DNA from: Pseudoalteromonas espejiana DSM 9414
Lineage (GTDB): Bacteria; Pseudomonadota; Gammaproteobacteria; Enterobacterales; Alteromonadaceae
Assembly: GCF_002221525.1 (NCBI RefSeq)
Contig: NZ_CP011028.1
Coordinates: forward strand, 1,809,001 to 1,873,000
Direction: 5' to 3'
Length of the DNA: 64,000 bases
Under the pieces are notes generated by a model, which was given only the letters and a program-made list of their open reading frames with translations, made no database searches and was not told the origin of the DNA. A program made the translations under genes and the position numbers. Positions 8,787 through 16,746 of this stretch are shown piece after piece. Position 1 is the first letter of the stretch; every line of letters begins with the position of its first letter.

Positions 8787-9912
8787 TTATAACCTTGAAA
8801 AAGGGCTAACAACACCGTTGGCACCTTGCTGTAGTACATGGGTAGGATACCCGCTGAATTAAAACGTTGATCATTTTAGCGTTCTAAATAACTCATTAAC
8901 TGCGTTAAAAACTTCTCATATAGATAAACTATATAACTAAGTTTTTGCCTTGTTACTGAGCTATTTATCTGTCGCTATAATTGCTCACTAATTCAATACA
9001 GCGGGTATTATTTGTGTGGTACGCACGTCACTGTGACCTAATTGTGTTTGTACTGTGCGGATATCAGCGCCGCTTTGCAGCAAATGCGTAGCGAAAGAAT
9101 GACGTAAAGTATGAGGGGTAACGTGTTTACTTATATGTGCATCAAAAGCGGCTTTTTTTAACAGCGCGTTGTAATTGCTTTTCATCAATATGATGGCGCC
9201 TTAATTGTTTACTCTCGGGATCAAGACTTAATTTATGTGATGAAAATAAATATTGCCAACCCAGCTGCCTATTGTGGTTTGGATATTTTTTACGTAACAA
9301 ATACGGCATGTACGCACCGCAATACAAAGGGTTTTTAAGATCTAATTGTAGATAACTATCAACTAATTGTATTTGGGAACGTAATTGCGGTGTGGGCTCT
9401 ACGGCAAGGGTTACAACACGATTTTTCTCTCCTTTACCATCCCAAATTCGAATGCAGTTATAGTCAAAGTCAATATCATGTACCCTTAAACGCAGTACTT
9501 CCATTAATCGCATATCACTGCCATAAAGTAATCCACAGGGTAAATAATGCTTTGCAGAGCACACTTTAAAAAAATTATTTATTTCTTGCTGCGTTAAAAC
9601 TACCGGTAGTTTAGTTGCTCGTTTGCTCTTAATAAAACCTAATGATAATGAGAGTGGCTTTTTAATCACTTCTTTAAATAAAAAGCTCAACGCATTTAAG
9701 GCTTGTGTTTGAGTGTTAGGAGCAACATTTTGTTGGTTGACAAGGTGGTTTAAAAAAAGTTCGACCTCATTGTCTCCCATCGTTGTTGGGTGCCTCATAG
9801 AGCTAAAGCGAATAAACGAAGCTATCCAGTATAAATACGCTTTAACGGTACTTTTAGCATAACGCTTTAGATACATCTGTTCTGCTATCATAGTTAAAAA
9901 AGGTGATTTCAT
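8787..9912 (-). pseudogene. intI: Integron integrase IntI, inactivated by a frameshift and a MITE
   Basis: Reading from 9912 (MKSPFLTMIAEQMYLKRYAK), the protein has the integron-integrase core: LLYGSDMRLMEVLRLRV (box I arginine), IWDGKGEKNR and [16 protein letters not shown]. An A7 run (9153-9159 on the plus strand) throws it out of frame; one base fewer restores [20 protein letters not shown] with the His-Xaa-Xaa-Arg motif (TLRHSF) and [11 protein letters not shown]. There the gene is interrupted by a 162-bp MITE. Beyond the MITE the same strand reads THVLQQGANGVVSPFSRL and stops at 8787. The lost residue between TTQI and THV is the catalytic tyrosine. Integrase activity must be absent unless supplied in trans. 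Its divergent orientation to the cassette at 10.13 kb is that of a normal integron. Confidence 0.9.
8847..9008. mobile_element. MITE (about 162 bp) inserted in the 3' end of intI
   Basis: The element is bounded by ATACCCGCTG and its exact inverse CAGCGGGTAT and is an imperfect palindrome over nearly its whole length (for example TAAATAACTCATTAACTG near one end against GTTACTGAGCTATTTA near the other). It encodes nothing. Insertion is shown by integrase coding sequence resuming on the far side in THVLQQGANGV. A 2-bp TA may be the target duplication, but this is not certain. Its core (TAACTGCGTTAAAAACTT ... AAGTTTTTGCCTTGTTA) resembles that of the 29.2-kb MITE. Confidence 0.75.
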
Positions 9913-10130
9913 GATATGAATCTTTAGCAAAAGTTAACTGTATATAGACAGTGCTTATTGTTTTGTCCAATATTACTGATCTCCACCATTTCGGTACATT
10001 TTCACACTGATTAAAAATAATTTTCAGTTAACTAATTGTTTACAGGTGTTTATTTGATGGTTAAGATAAATGCATTGTAATATATGGACATTTGTCGGTT
10101 TATAAAACGACAAATGTCGTAGACAAAATT
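9913..10130. other. intI-cassette intergenic region, expected attI and cassette promoter
   Basis: This stretch between the intI start and the first cassette is where attI, the intI promoter and the cassette promoter Pc should lie. It is strongly AT-rich. I can point to the 3' boundary (core site at 10131) and a strong palindrome (10087-10118), but cannot define the attI accessory sites or a clear promoter by eye. Confidence 0.4.
10087..10118. repeat. Near-perfect 32-bp palindrome next to the attI junction
   Basis: GACATTTGTCG (10087-10097) and its exact reverse complement CGACAAATGTC (10108-10118) flank a 10-base centre (GTTTATAAAA) that itself contains the palindrome TTTATAAA. It lies 13 bp before the cassette boundary. 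It may be an operator, a cruciform site or part of attI; no T-run follows, so it does not look like a terminator. Confidence 0.6.
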
Positions 10131-10131
10131 G

Positions 10132-10745
10132 TTATACATTATGGAAACATATGCTTGAATTCAAAAAAGTAGTTGAGTGGCTCAAATTATCACCTAAGCA
10201 AGCATTTATCATTTTTGTTATTTGTTCGATTCTTCTTTTTGACAAAGGAATAATTATTTCTAAGTTGGGTTTAGAAAAACCAAAGGAGTTGTTTCAGCCA
10301 TATCTCGGTTTAGTGTGGTTATTTGCACTGGCACTTTTATTGGCTGAAGTCTTTGTCCCCACTTACCGAAAATGCATAAAAAAATATAAACAGAGAAAAT
10401 ACTTAAAGCACTGTAAGTCTCACCTTCATCATTTAACTAAGGTTGAGAAAAAAGTATTATGTGAATTTATAGAAAACGACACAAAATCAATAGATGCTCC
10501 GTTATCTGATGGTGTAATACAGGAATTAGCCACTAATAATATAATTCGGCTAGTTGCAACTGTATCGGTTCACAACGACTATTTTGCATACAACATTCAA
10601 CCTTGGGCGTGGAAGTACCTACATGAACATCCACAATTGCTTAAATAATGTATAACAAAACAAATCAACACGGACAAATACTGCTTGGCTTTTGTCACTG
10701 CGTTCCAAAATTATAGCCAAGCACTATTTGCCTGTTATTTAGGCG
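10132..10745 (+). mobile_element. Integron gene cassette 1 (614 bp)
   Basis: The cassette starts after the G of GTTATAC (core site 10131-10137) and ends at the G (10745) of the R' core GTTGAGG. On circularisation the end G would join TTATAC to give GTTATAC, the exact reverse complement of the R'' core GTATAAC (10650-10656). That match confirms both boundaries independently of the gene content. It carries one gene, the SieB-like CDS at 10151, in the orientation expected relative to intI. Confidence 0.85.
10151..10648 (+). CDS. Superinfection-exclusion protein B (SieB)-like membrane protein
   Basis: A 165-aa protein with two transmembrane helices (about residues 17-36 and 52-70, the second LGLVWLFALALLLAEVFV), a basic linker (YRKCIKKYKQRKYLKHCK) and a C-terminal domain. 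That domain reads LTKVEKKVLCEFIEND, then LSDGVIQELATNNIIRLV and ends with FAYNIQPWAWKYLHEHP, the pattern of the SieB superinfection-exclusion family known from phages lambda and P22. In phages SieB acts at the inner membrane to abort infection by related phages. The gene is the sole gene of an integron cassette and its stop lies 1 bp before attC. Function as phage exclusion here is inferred from family resemblance. Confidence 0.7.
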   Translation: MLEFKKVVEWLKLSPKQAFIIFVICSILLFDKGIIISKLGLEKPKELFQPYLGLVWLFALALLLAEVFVPTYRKCIKKYKQRKYLKHCKSHLHHLTKVEKKVLCEFIENDTKSIDAPLSDGVIQELATNNIIRLVATVSVHNDYFAYNIQPWAWKYLHEHPQLLK

Positions 10746-10751
10746 TTGAGG
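10650..10751 (+). repeat. attC: attC recombination site of cassette 1
   Basis: The site begins with R'' GTATAAC and ends with R' GTTGAGG. In between, GGACAAATACTGCTTGGC pairs with GCCAAGCACTATTTGCC (one bulge, one mismatch) around a loop of about 29 bases, giving the hairpin with imperfect pairing that IntI recognises on the bottom strand. Length of about 102 bp is in the normal range for attC sites of marine Gammaproteobacteria. Confidence 0.85.
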
Positions 10752-10752
10752 C

Positions 10753-12595
10753 TGTAGAATTACTCTTTTTAAGAACGTATACAACTATTCTTGGTTGGTT
10801 GTTTTTTAACCTTGAATCCATCTGTTCGCTGTGATCTAATAGATATTATTCACTCACGGTAGATTGTTATGGCTAACTTCAAGCCTGACTTATCCTGTCA
10901 AAATAAATTCATTCCTATCAATTTCGCTGAGCAAATTTTGCCAGGCACATTTGAATATGCCCTTTGTTATATCGTCGAAAATAAACTCGATTTATCGGGC
11001 TTTGACGCGTGGTATAACAACGATAAAACGGGCGCTGCTGCGTATTCGCCTTCGGTAATGCTAAAGATTATTTTACTGGGTTATGCACATGGTTTTATCA
11101 GTAGCCGACGAATTGCTAAAGCGTGTGAGACGAACATTTTATTTATGAGTGTGTCGGGAGATATCCAGCCGCATTACACATCAATAGCGGGCTTCGTGGC
11201 TAAAATGCATGAACAGATTGAGCCACTTTTTACGCAAGTGCTGATGATATGTGATGAAGAAGGCTTGATAGGCCGTAATATGTTTGCCATTGATGGGTGT
11301 AAATTAAAGTCCAATGCGAGTAAAGAGTGGAGTGGCACATTCGATGAGTTAGGCCGCAAAAAAGCAAAACTAGAACGCGCAAGCAAACGTATTATTGAAC
11401 GCCACCAATCACAAGATGGACTGAGTGAAGAGTTGATAACTCAGGATTTAAAACAAAAAGAAAAGCTGGATAAAAGTGCAGATAAAATTACCTAGTTCTT
11501 AGCCACTCACAAAGAAAAAACAGGCAGTAAAAGCAAGCCAGTTAAAAGTAATATCACTGACCCTGATAGCGCGAAGATGACGACCTCAAAACGGACAATC
11601 CAAGGCTATAACGGCATAGCGATAAACGATGACAAACATCAAATCATTCTACAAGCACAAGCGTGGGGCTCAGTGGGTGAACAACAAACTCTACAGCCAG
11701 GTGTTAAGCAATTAAAACAGCAACTCGATAAATTGAACACTGACAAGCTCAAAGACAAACATACGATTAAATTCACCGCAGATAGTGGGTTTAACAGCGA
11801 AGTGAACCTTGAATATTTGGCGAAAAGTGGGTTTGATACCTACATTGCGGATAATCAGTTTAGAAAACGAAATCCGCTGTTTAAAGACAGTGAAACATAC
11901 GAAACGGAGCAAGAGAAACGCCGGCTAAAACGCAGTAAAGGCAAGCCACGGTTATTTACCTCAGAGGGTTTTCATTATGATGAAAAAACTCAAACCTGCC
12001 GCTGCCCCGCAGGTAACGATATGTGGCAAAGTGGTATAAATGTAAAAAGTCATAACCAGCAATACACGCGATTCTGCGGTTACTTAAAAGACTGTAAAAC
12101 CTGCCCGCTACAGCAGCAATGCATGCGAAAACCACCGATAGACAGGGGACGACAAGTTCAGTTTATAAATAATGAATCACGCAAAAAGCTGAGCTATGTA
12201 GACAAAATGAAAGTAAAAATAGACAGCCCAATCGGACGACGACAATACAGTAAGCGATTAGGCTGTATTGAACCCGTGTTCGGCAATATTACCGTCAACA
12301 AGGGCATGAATAAATTGACCTTACGGGGTCAAACGAAAGTTAATACGCAATGGCAACTGTATTGCCTTGTTCATAATATAGAAAACTGCAAAACACGATG
12401 CATTAAGAAGGGGAAGCCCTTTTAACCTAATAAAAGCCACTCAACCACTCGTAATCCCTTCCAAAACGCCAATTTAAACAACACAAACACTTCTTTATAT
12501 ACTGCGTAAAAATACAATAATCGATTGAACCAAAATAGGAACTCAGCTATGGTTTGTTTATTAATAAAAACAAATAAAAAACGAGTTAATCTACA
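10753..12595 (+). mobile_element. IS1182-type insertion sequence (1,843 bp)
   Basis: The ends are imperfect inverted repeats: TGTAGAATTACTC on the left and GAGTTAATCTACA on the right. A GGC triplet at 10750-10752 and again at 12596-12598 could be a 3-bp target duplication. It contains one transposase gene with an in-frame amber codon. Insertion is directly after the attC of cassette 1. Family assignment rests on the transposase. Confidence 0.75.
10869..12425 (+). pseudogene. IS1182-family transposase interrupted by one amber codon
   Basis: Two open segments (10869-11495 and 11577-12425) are in the same frame and are separated by a single TAG (11493-11495); reading through gives about 518 aa. 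The N-terminal half has the DUF772-type region (YSPSVMLKIILLGYAHGFIS) and MFAIDGCKLKSNASKEWSGT. The C-terminal half has GYNGIAINDDKHQIILQA, TADSGFNSEVNLEYL, cysteine-rich CRCPAGNDMW and CPLQQQCMR, and GRRQYSKRLGCIEPVFGNI. These are marks of IS1182-type DDE transposases. Unless the amber codon is suppressed the element cannot move on its own. Confidence 0.85.
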
Positions 12596-12600
12596 GGCTT

Positions 12601-12607
12601 GTTAGGC
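12601..12607 (+). other. Consensus integron core site GTTAGGC at the start of cassette 2
   Basis: GTTAGGC fits GTTRRRY exactly and lies 5 bp after the right end of the IS and 18 bp before the next gene. Removing the IS and one GGC copy joins it to the R' of attC 1 through only a few bases, so the IS may have inserted with a small rearrangement. It probably marks the 5' boundary of a second cassette. Confidence 0.55.
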
Positions 12608-12625
12608 ATCTAAGGAATTTGGAAT

Positions 12626-13060
12626 ATGAATGAAGGTTGGGTAGATATATACAAATTACAATATGAGAGAATTGCTCAACATGAAAATCAGCGATTAATA
12701 TTCAGCAATATCGTTGTTGTAATTTCAACGGCTATACTTGCTCTATTTATAAAGTCAACGGAAGAACTAAGTATTATAAGTAATATTTGGCTCGCCATGA
12801 TATTGGTTTTTCTTAATGCTGTAGCTTCTATATATATCAAAAAGTCACGTAGTTGGATAAAGTTTCATCAGAATAGAGCTAGAAAAATATTAAAAGCATC
12901 AAACCCTGAAATAATGAAAATATATGAAGACGAGAATAAACCTGATAGCGACCAAGACAAAGAAAGAAGGCCAAATCTACAGATAATAATGCACTTAGTT
13001 ATAGTTTTTTTAGGTTTAGCTATAATAATTATTAGTTCGATTACAAATGTCCAGAATTAA
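12626..13060 (+). CDS. Hypothetical membrane protein, probable second integron cassette gene
   Basis: A 144-aa protein I do not recognise. It has a charged N-terminus (NEGWVDIYKLQYERIAQHEN), three hydrophobic segments (about 25-43, 52-70 and 121-141) and a basic/acidic cytoplasmic stretch (KFHQNRARKILKASNPEIM, then YEDENKPDSDQDKERR). The start has an AAGGA ribosome-binding site. It begins just after a GTTAGGC core site and its codon use is very AT-rich, both typical of cassette genes. Its attC cannot be seen: a REP-associated transposase element begins 5 bp after the stop codon and may have replaced it. No function can be assigned. Confidence 0.6.
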   Translation: MNEGWVDIYKLQYERIAQHENQRLIFSNIVVVISTAILALFIKSTEELSIISNIWLAMILVFLNAVASIYIKKSRSWIKFHQNRARKILKASNPEIMKIYEDENKPDSDQDKERRPNLQIIMHLVIVFLGLAIIIISSITNVQN

Positions 13061-13064
13061 CAGT

Positions 13065-13292
13065 GACACCCAACCTAAATTTTGCACTTTTCGAAGTTAG
13101 AGGTTAGCCTTTATTTAGTACGAAAAATAAGCAGGGCGTCTTATGGCTATCGCAAGAAAGCGTCAAGTAAGTTTGGTTGATACAAAACACTACCATTGTA
13201 TTTCGTGTTGCGTGCGACGTGCATTTTTATGTGGGGAAGACCGTTTTACTGGTCAATCTTACGAGCATCGGCGAGGGAAAACATATAAGAAA
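13065..13292 (+). pseudogene. Truncated REP-associated transposase element, copy 1
   Basis: This copy has the element's leader, starting GACACCCAACC and containing GCAGGGCGTC just before the ATG at 13143, followed by the first 45 codons of the transposase ([20 protein letters not shown] ... QSYEHRRG, to 13277). The rest is deleted and a new leader copy begins at 13293. GACACCC near the start and GGGCGTC before the ATG form a short inverted repeat. Confidence 0.75.
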
Positions 13293-13318
13293 GACACCCA
13301 ACCTAAATTTTGCACTTT
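13293..13318 (+). repeat. Orphan leader repeat of the transposase element
   Basis: GACACCCAACCTAAATTTTG followed by CACTT is identical to the start of copy 1 (13065) and near-identical to the starts at 13358 and 14898. It is not followed by coding sequence and marks the scar of a deletion or a minimal remnant. Confidence 0.65.
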
Positions 13319-13357
13319 GCGTACTCCTAGATTCTAATTGGAAGTATAAATAAACAA

Positions 13358-14410
13358 GACACCCATCCTAAATATTGCACTTACGCACTTAGAGGCTAGC
13401 TTTTATTTAGTCCAAAAAAGCAAGCAGGGTGTCTTATGGCTATTGCATGAAAGCGTCAAGTTAGTTTGGTTGATACAAAACACTATAACTGTATTTCTCG
13501 GTGTGTTCGTCGTGCATTTTTATGTGGGGAAGACCGTTTTACTGGTCAATCTTACGAGCATAGACGAGGGTGGGTTGAAGATAAGTTACTTGAATTAGCG
13601 AAGGTATTTTGTATTGATGTATGTGCTTATGCCGTAATGAGCAATCACACCCATTTAGTCTTGTATGTTGATGATAAAAAAGCAAATAGACTGAATGATA
13701 AAGCGATTGTAATTCGCTGGCATAAACTCTGTAAAGGCACATTGTTAACGCAAAAATACATTCAAGGTGAAAAGTTAAGTAAGGTTGAGGTCATCTTTTT
13801 CAATCAAACGGTTAAACAATATCGCGAACGTTTAGCAAGTATCAGCTGGTTTATGCGCCTATTAAATGAAGACATTGCGCGCAGAGCAAATAAAGAAGAT
13901 AACTGCACAGGACGCTTCAGGGAAGGTAGATTCAAATCGCAAGCATTATTAGATGAAGCCGCACTAGCAGCGTGTATAGCGTATGTAGATTTAAACCCAA
14001 TAAGAGCTAAAATGGCTAACACACCAGAAGAGTCAGATCATACCAGTGTGCAAAATCGAATTACAAGCGCGGCAGTTGGTAAACAACCTAAGCAGTTACT
14101 CCGATTTGCAGGTATGCCTCGTCAAGTTATGCCTAAAGGGCTGCCATTTGAGCTTAAATCGTACCTTGAACTCGTTGAGCTGACAGGGCGAATAATGCGG
14201 GAGGACAAACGCGAGCATATTGATAATATAACCCTTCCTTTGCTAGAAAGGCTTAATATATCACCAGAAAACTGGTTAAAACTCACCACACAATTTACAC
14301 GCGTATTTCATGGTGCAGTATGCAGGCCCAAATCACAAGTAAGCTACTGTGAAAATTTAAAGCGCAAACGGCGTTCAAATATTAGCAACTGCGAAAAGCT
14401 ACTCGCATAA
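13358..14410 (+). pseudogene. REP-associated (Y1) transposase with stop at codon 5, copy 2
   Basis: The leader at 13358 (GACACCCATCC ... GCAGGGTGTC) precedes ATG at 13436, but the fifth codon is TGA (13448-13450) where copy 1 has AGA. After it the frame is open to 14410. The protein has the Y1_Tnp signature: [29 protein letters not shown] with the HUH motif (His-Thr-His), GRFREGRFKSQALLD and YVDLNPIRAKMA. Translation could restart at TTG 13466, giving 314 aa, which would keep the HUH motif; so silence is likely but not proven. GACACCC/GGGTGTC in the leader form an inverted repeat. Confidence 0.8.
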
Positions 14411-14436
14411 ATCAAAAACCACTTAGTAAAAGTTAA

Positions 14437-14459
14437 AACTGCAATTTTGCAGTTATTTT
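14437..14459 (+). terminator. Hairpin with T-rich tail after the Y1 transposase
   Basis: AACTGCAA and TTGCAGTT form a perfect 8-bp stem with a 2-base loop, followed by ATTTT. It lies about 27 bp after the transposase stop codon. It could instead be the element's own 3' hairpin. Confidence 0.55.
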
Positions 14460-14541
14460 CATTTTTGAAATTTAGATCTAAGAAAGCTAGTGACTTATTT
14501 ATTAGATGAAATGAAAAGTGACCCAGCAAGAAGAGATAAGT

Positions 14542-14610
14542 TCTGAACCTGATTGGCAAATTTAGTTGCACATATTTGTTTGTAAATTAAGCTGGTTTCA
14601 CTTTTAGTTC
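14542..14610 (+). repeat. Direct repeat, copy A, flanking the 85-aa ORF
   Basis: Sequence containing AACCTGATTGGCAAATTT, TTTGTTTGTAAATTAAGCTG and GTTTCACTTTTAGTT is repeated, with a shorter middle, at 14991-15049. The block is itself an imperfect inverted repeat (AACC ... GGTT). Confidence 0.6.
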
Positions 14611-14630
14611 GTTTCAAGACGAGTAAACAA

Positions 14631-14888
14631 ATGAATAAATGCCGTAAGTCGTGCGTCAATATAGCTGTTGCCTCGTTAATTTTTTCGTTAGTTGTTTCTG
14701 TAACGATGACGGTGCTAGATTGGAGTGCAAATCCGAACAACCTATTTTATAGCCAAGAGACGACCAACTGGGGGGTTCTGCTTCAAACATTCGGCAGTTG
14801 GTTCTTGCCGCTGTTGCCTGTTGTAATAATTTCGCTCAGTATCTTGTTCTATTTAGTATCAAAGGTATATTCATATGCCAGTAAATAA
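14631..14888 (+). CDS. Small hypothetical two-helix membrane protein
   Basis: An 85-aa protein with two predicted transmembrane helices: about residues 10-29 (NIAVASLIFSLVVSVTMTVL) and about 55-77 (SWFLPLLPVVIISLSILFYL). No known family is recognised and the ribosome-binding site is weak. It lies between two direct repeats and upstream of another transposase-leader remnant, so it may be a passenger gene of the mobile-element region. It may also be a chance ORF, although its hydrophobic pattern looks real. Confidence 0.45.
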   Translation: MNKCRKSCVNIAVASLIFSLVVSVTMTVLDWSANPNNLFYSQETTNWGVLLQTFGSWFLPLLPVVIISLSILFYLVSKVYSYASK

Positions 14889-14897
14889 AACAAATAA

Positions 14898-14978
14898 GAC
14901 ATCCAACCTAAATTTTCACTTTACACACTTAGAGGCTAGCTTTTGTTTAATGTATAAAACAAGCAGCGTGCCTTATGA
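14898..14978 (+). repeat. Transposase-leader remnant, copy 4
   Basis: GACATCCAACCTAAATTTTC, then CACTTAGAGGCTAGCTTTTG and AAGCAGCGTGCCTTATGAC, match the leaders at 13065 and 13358 up to the transposase ATG, after which similarity ends. It is a truncated copy of the same element. Confidence 0.65.
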
Positions 14979-14990
14979 CAAAAATATAAT

Positions 14991-15049
14991 TTCTAACCTA
15001 ATTGGCAAATTTTTGTTTGTAAATTAAGCTGGTTTAACTTTTTTAGTTA
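14991..15049 (+). repeat. Direct repeat, copy B
   Basis: Second copy of the block at 14542-14610: CTAACCTAATTGGCAAATTT followed by TTGTTTGTAAATTAAGCTGG and TTTAAC. The rest of the region to 15194 shows no convincing gene. Confidence 0.6.
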
Positions 15050-15194
15050 AGATAGGTGTCACTTTTAGTTTCTAATAATAAACAGAACTTTCCCCGGTCA
15101 ACCTTAAGAACATCATAGGGGCAGAGTTGTAGCAATTCTTTCGCTTTAGCAAAAGTAATATTCATTGTAATGCCATGTGTTCTCATAGTTATAA

Positions 15195-16388
15195 TTATAG
15201 CGCTTCGTAAATTGCTGCGATCCCTTGGCCACCACCAATACACATAGTTACTAAGCCATATTTACCGTTTATGCGCTTTAGCTCGTATAAACATTTAGTG
15301 GATAAAATAGCACCTGTTGCACCAACTGGATGCCCTAATGCTATTGCACCACCGTTAGGGTTAACTTTGTGCTGAGGAAAACTTAGCTCGTTAGCTACAC
15401 ATAATGCTTGTACAGCAAAGGCTTCGTTAGATTCAATTACATCCATATCATCAACAGATAGCCCTGTTTTTCTTAATACCTCTTGCACGGCCGGTATTGG
15501 TCCAATACCCATAAGTGAAGGTTCAACACCCACACGCGCATAAGCAATTAAACGGCCTAAAGGTTTTAAGTTCTGAGCGACCGCTTTTTGCTCATTCATA
15601 AGTACAAGCATAGCGGCTCCATCATTTATACCTGATGAGGTTGCAGCTGTTACAATGCCATCTGTTTTAAAGTGCGGCTTTAACATTGCCAGCTTTTCAA
15701 GAGTTGTATCAGCACGTACGTGCTCATCAGTATCAAATATATAGCTGTTTTTACGAGATTTAATGTCGACTGGTATTATTTGATCTTTGAAGTGCCCAGC
15801 GGCAATGGCTTTGGCTGCTTTATGATGACTTAGAGCTGCATAGCTATCTTGTTCTTCTCGGCTAATTGCGTATTTAGTAGCAATGTTTTCAGCGGTTATA
15901 CCCATAGGATTGTTATCCCATGGATCTTGTAATGTGGTCGTTAATTCATCAATAAGTGTACTGTTGCCCATTTTTTGGCCCCAACGATTACTGTCAAGTG
16001 TATAACTGGTGCTACTCATGCTTTCTGCTCCACCCGCTAATACTGTGTCTACATCGCCTAACTGAATTTGTTGTGCGGCTTGTATTATTGCTTCTAAGCC
16101 AGAGCCACATAATCTATTTAATGTTACGGCGTGGCTGTTAATAGGTAGCCCGGCGTCTAAACCAATCACTCTTGAAAGGTAGGCATCTTTTGGACCGTTA
16201 TGAATGACTTTGCCTACAATACAAGAATCGATTTGGGTGGGGGATAATTTTGCTCTAATAATGGCTTCTTTAGCGCAAAGGGTCCCAAGTTCAGCAGGCG
16301 TAAAGTTTTTAAGACTTCCTCCAAAGCTGCCGATAGGGCTTCGCACTGCGCTTAATATAACAACGCTATTACCTGTTAATTCTGTCAT
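15195..16388 (-). CDS. Acetyl-CoA C-acetyltransferase (thiolase)
   Basis: A 397-aa type II thiolase, monocistronic. The acylation cysteine is in NRLCGSGLEA (about Cys93), the catalytic histidine in GHPVGATGA and the second cysteine in TMCIGGGQGIA. It condenses two acetyl-CoA or cleaves acetoacetyl-CoA/3-ketoacyl-CoA; the substrate cannot be fixed from sequence. It differs clearly from the thiolase at 1 kb and is not linked to other beta-oxidation genes. It sits at the right border of the mobile-element region. Confidence 0.88.
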   Translation of the reverse strand: MTELTGNSVVILSAVRSPIGSFGGSLKNFTPAELGTLCAKEAIIRAKLSPTQIDSCIVGKVIHNGPKDAYLSRVIGLDAGLPINSHAVTLNRLCGSGLEAIIQAAQQIQLGDVDTVLAGGAESMSSTSYTLDSNRWGQKMGNSTLIDELTTTLQDPWDNNPMGITAENIATKYAISREEQDSYAALSHHKAAKAIAAGHFKDQIIPVDIKSRKNSYIFDTDEHVRADTTLEKLAMLKPHFKTDGIVTAATSSGINDGAAMLVLMNEQKAVAQNLKPLGRLIAYARVGVEPSLMGIGPIPAVQEVLRKTGLSVDDMDVIESNEAFAVQALCVANELSFPQHKVNPNGGAIALGHPVGATGAILSTKCLYELKRINGKYGLVTMCIGGGQGIAAIYEAL

Positions 16389-16718
16389 TTTGTTCTCTTA
16401 TTATTTTATAAACTAATTTCTCAGATATTAATTACTCTATTTAAAAATTAATAAGTTGAAATTTTAATTAAGTTTATAAAAACATAATTCTTATATAAAC
16501 AAAACAATGCTTTTTCACTATTTATAAGTTTTATAATGAAGCGTTCTTTACTTAGTTGGCCGGCTTTAAAAATTAGCTGCTTGAGATTTAAATACGAGAG
16601 AAAGCGAGAGTTTTTATTATTTAACCGAAGTGAGCTTTATTTATAACCATTATCAACAAAATTAAGTCGCTAATATAAATTATTTAGTAATTCACAACGT
16701 TAAAAAACAATAACTTAT

Positions 16719-16746
16719 TTGACAGAATAGCTATCTCGTTTATTCT
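16719..16746 (+). promoter_or_regulatory. Probable sigma-70 promoter of the GGDEF/EAL gene
   Basis: TTGACA (16719-16724) and TATTCT (16741-16746) are separated by 16 bp and lie about 90 bp before the coding start. The rest of the 440-bp gap between the thiolase and this gene is AT-rich and shows no other clear signal. Confidence 0.55.

Noticed and set aside
9938..9951. LexA-box-like CTGTATATAGACAG upstream of intI
   Set aside because: Integron integrases are often LexA-controlled, but the canonical box is CTGT-N8-ACAG and here the spacing is N6, two bases short. I do not count it as a LexA site.
10864..11058. Plus-strand ORF overlapping the IS transposase start
   Set aside because: It is an out-of-frame shadow of the transposase gene.
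13065..14978. CRISPR array suggested by several similar leader repeats
   Set aside because: The repeats are irregularly spaced and belong to copies of one transposase element; there are no spacers or cas genes.
15043..15186. Minus-strand small ORF (MRTHGITMNITFAKAKELLQ...)
   Set aside because: About 47 codons with no clear ribosome-binding site, lying in the mobile-element remnant region. It may be a degraded fragment; I cannot support it as a gene.
8713..15194. Possible prophage remnant
   Set aside because: The SieB-like gene first suggested a prophage, but there are no structural, lysis or repressor genes, and the cassette boundaries, attC and intI explain the region.
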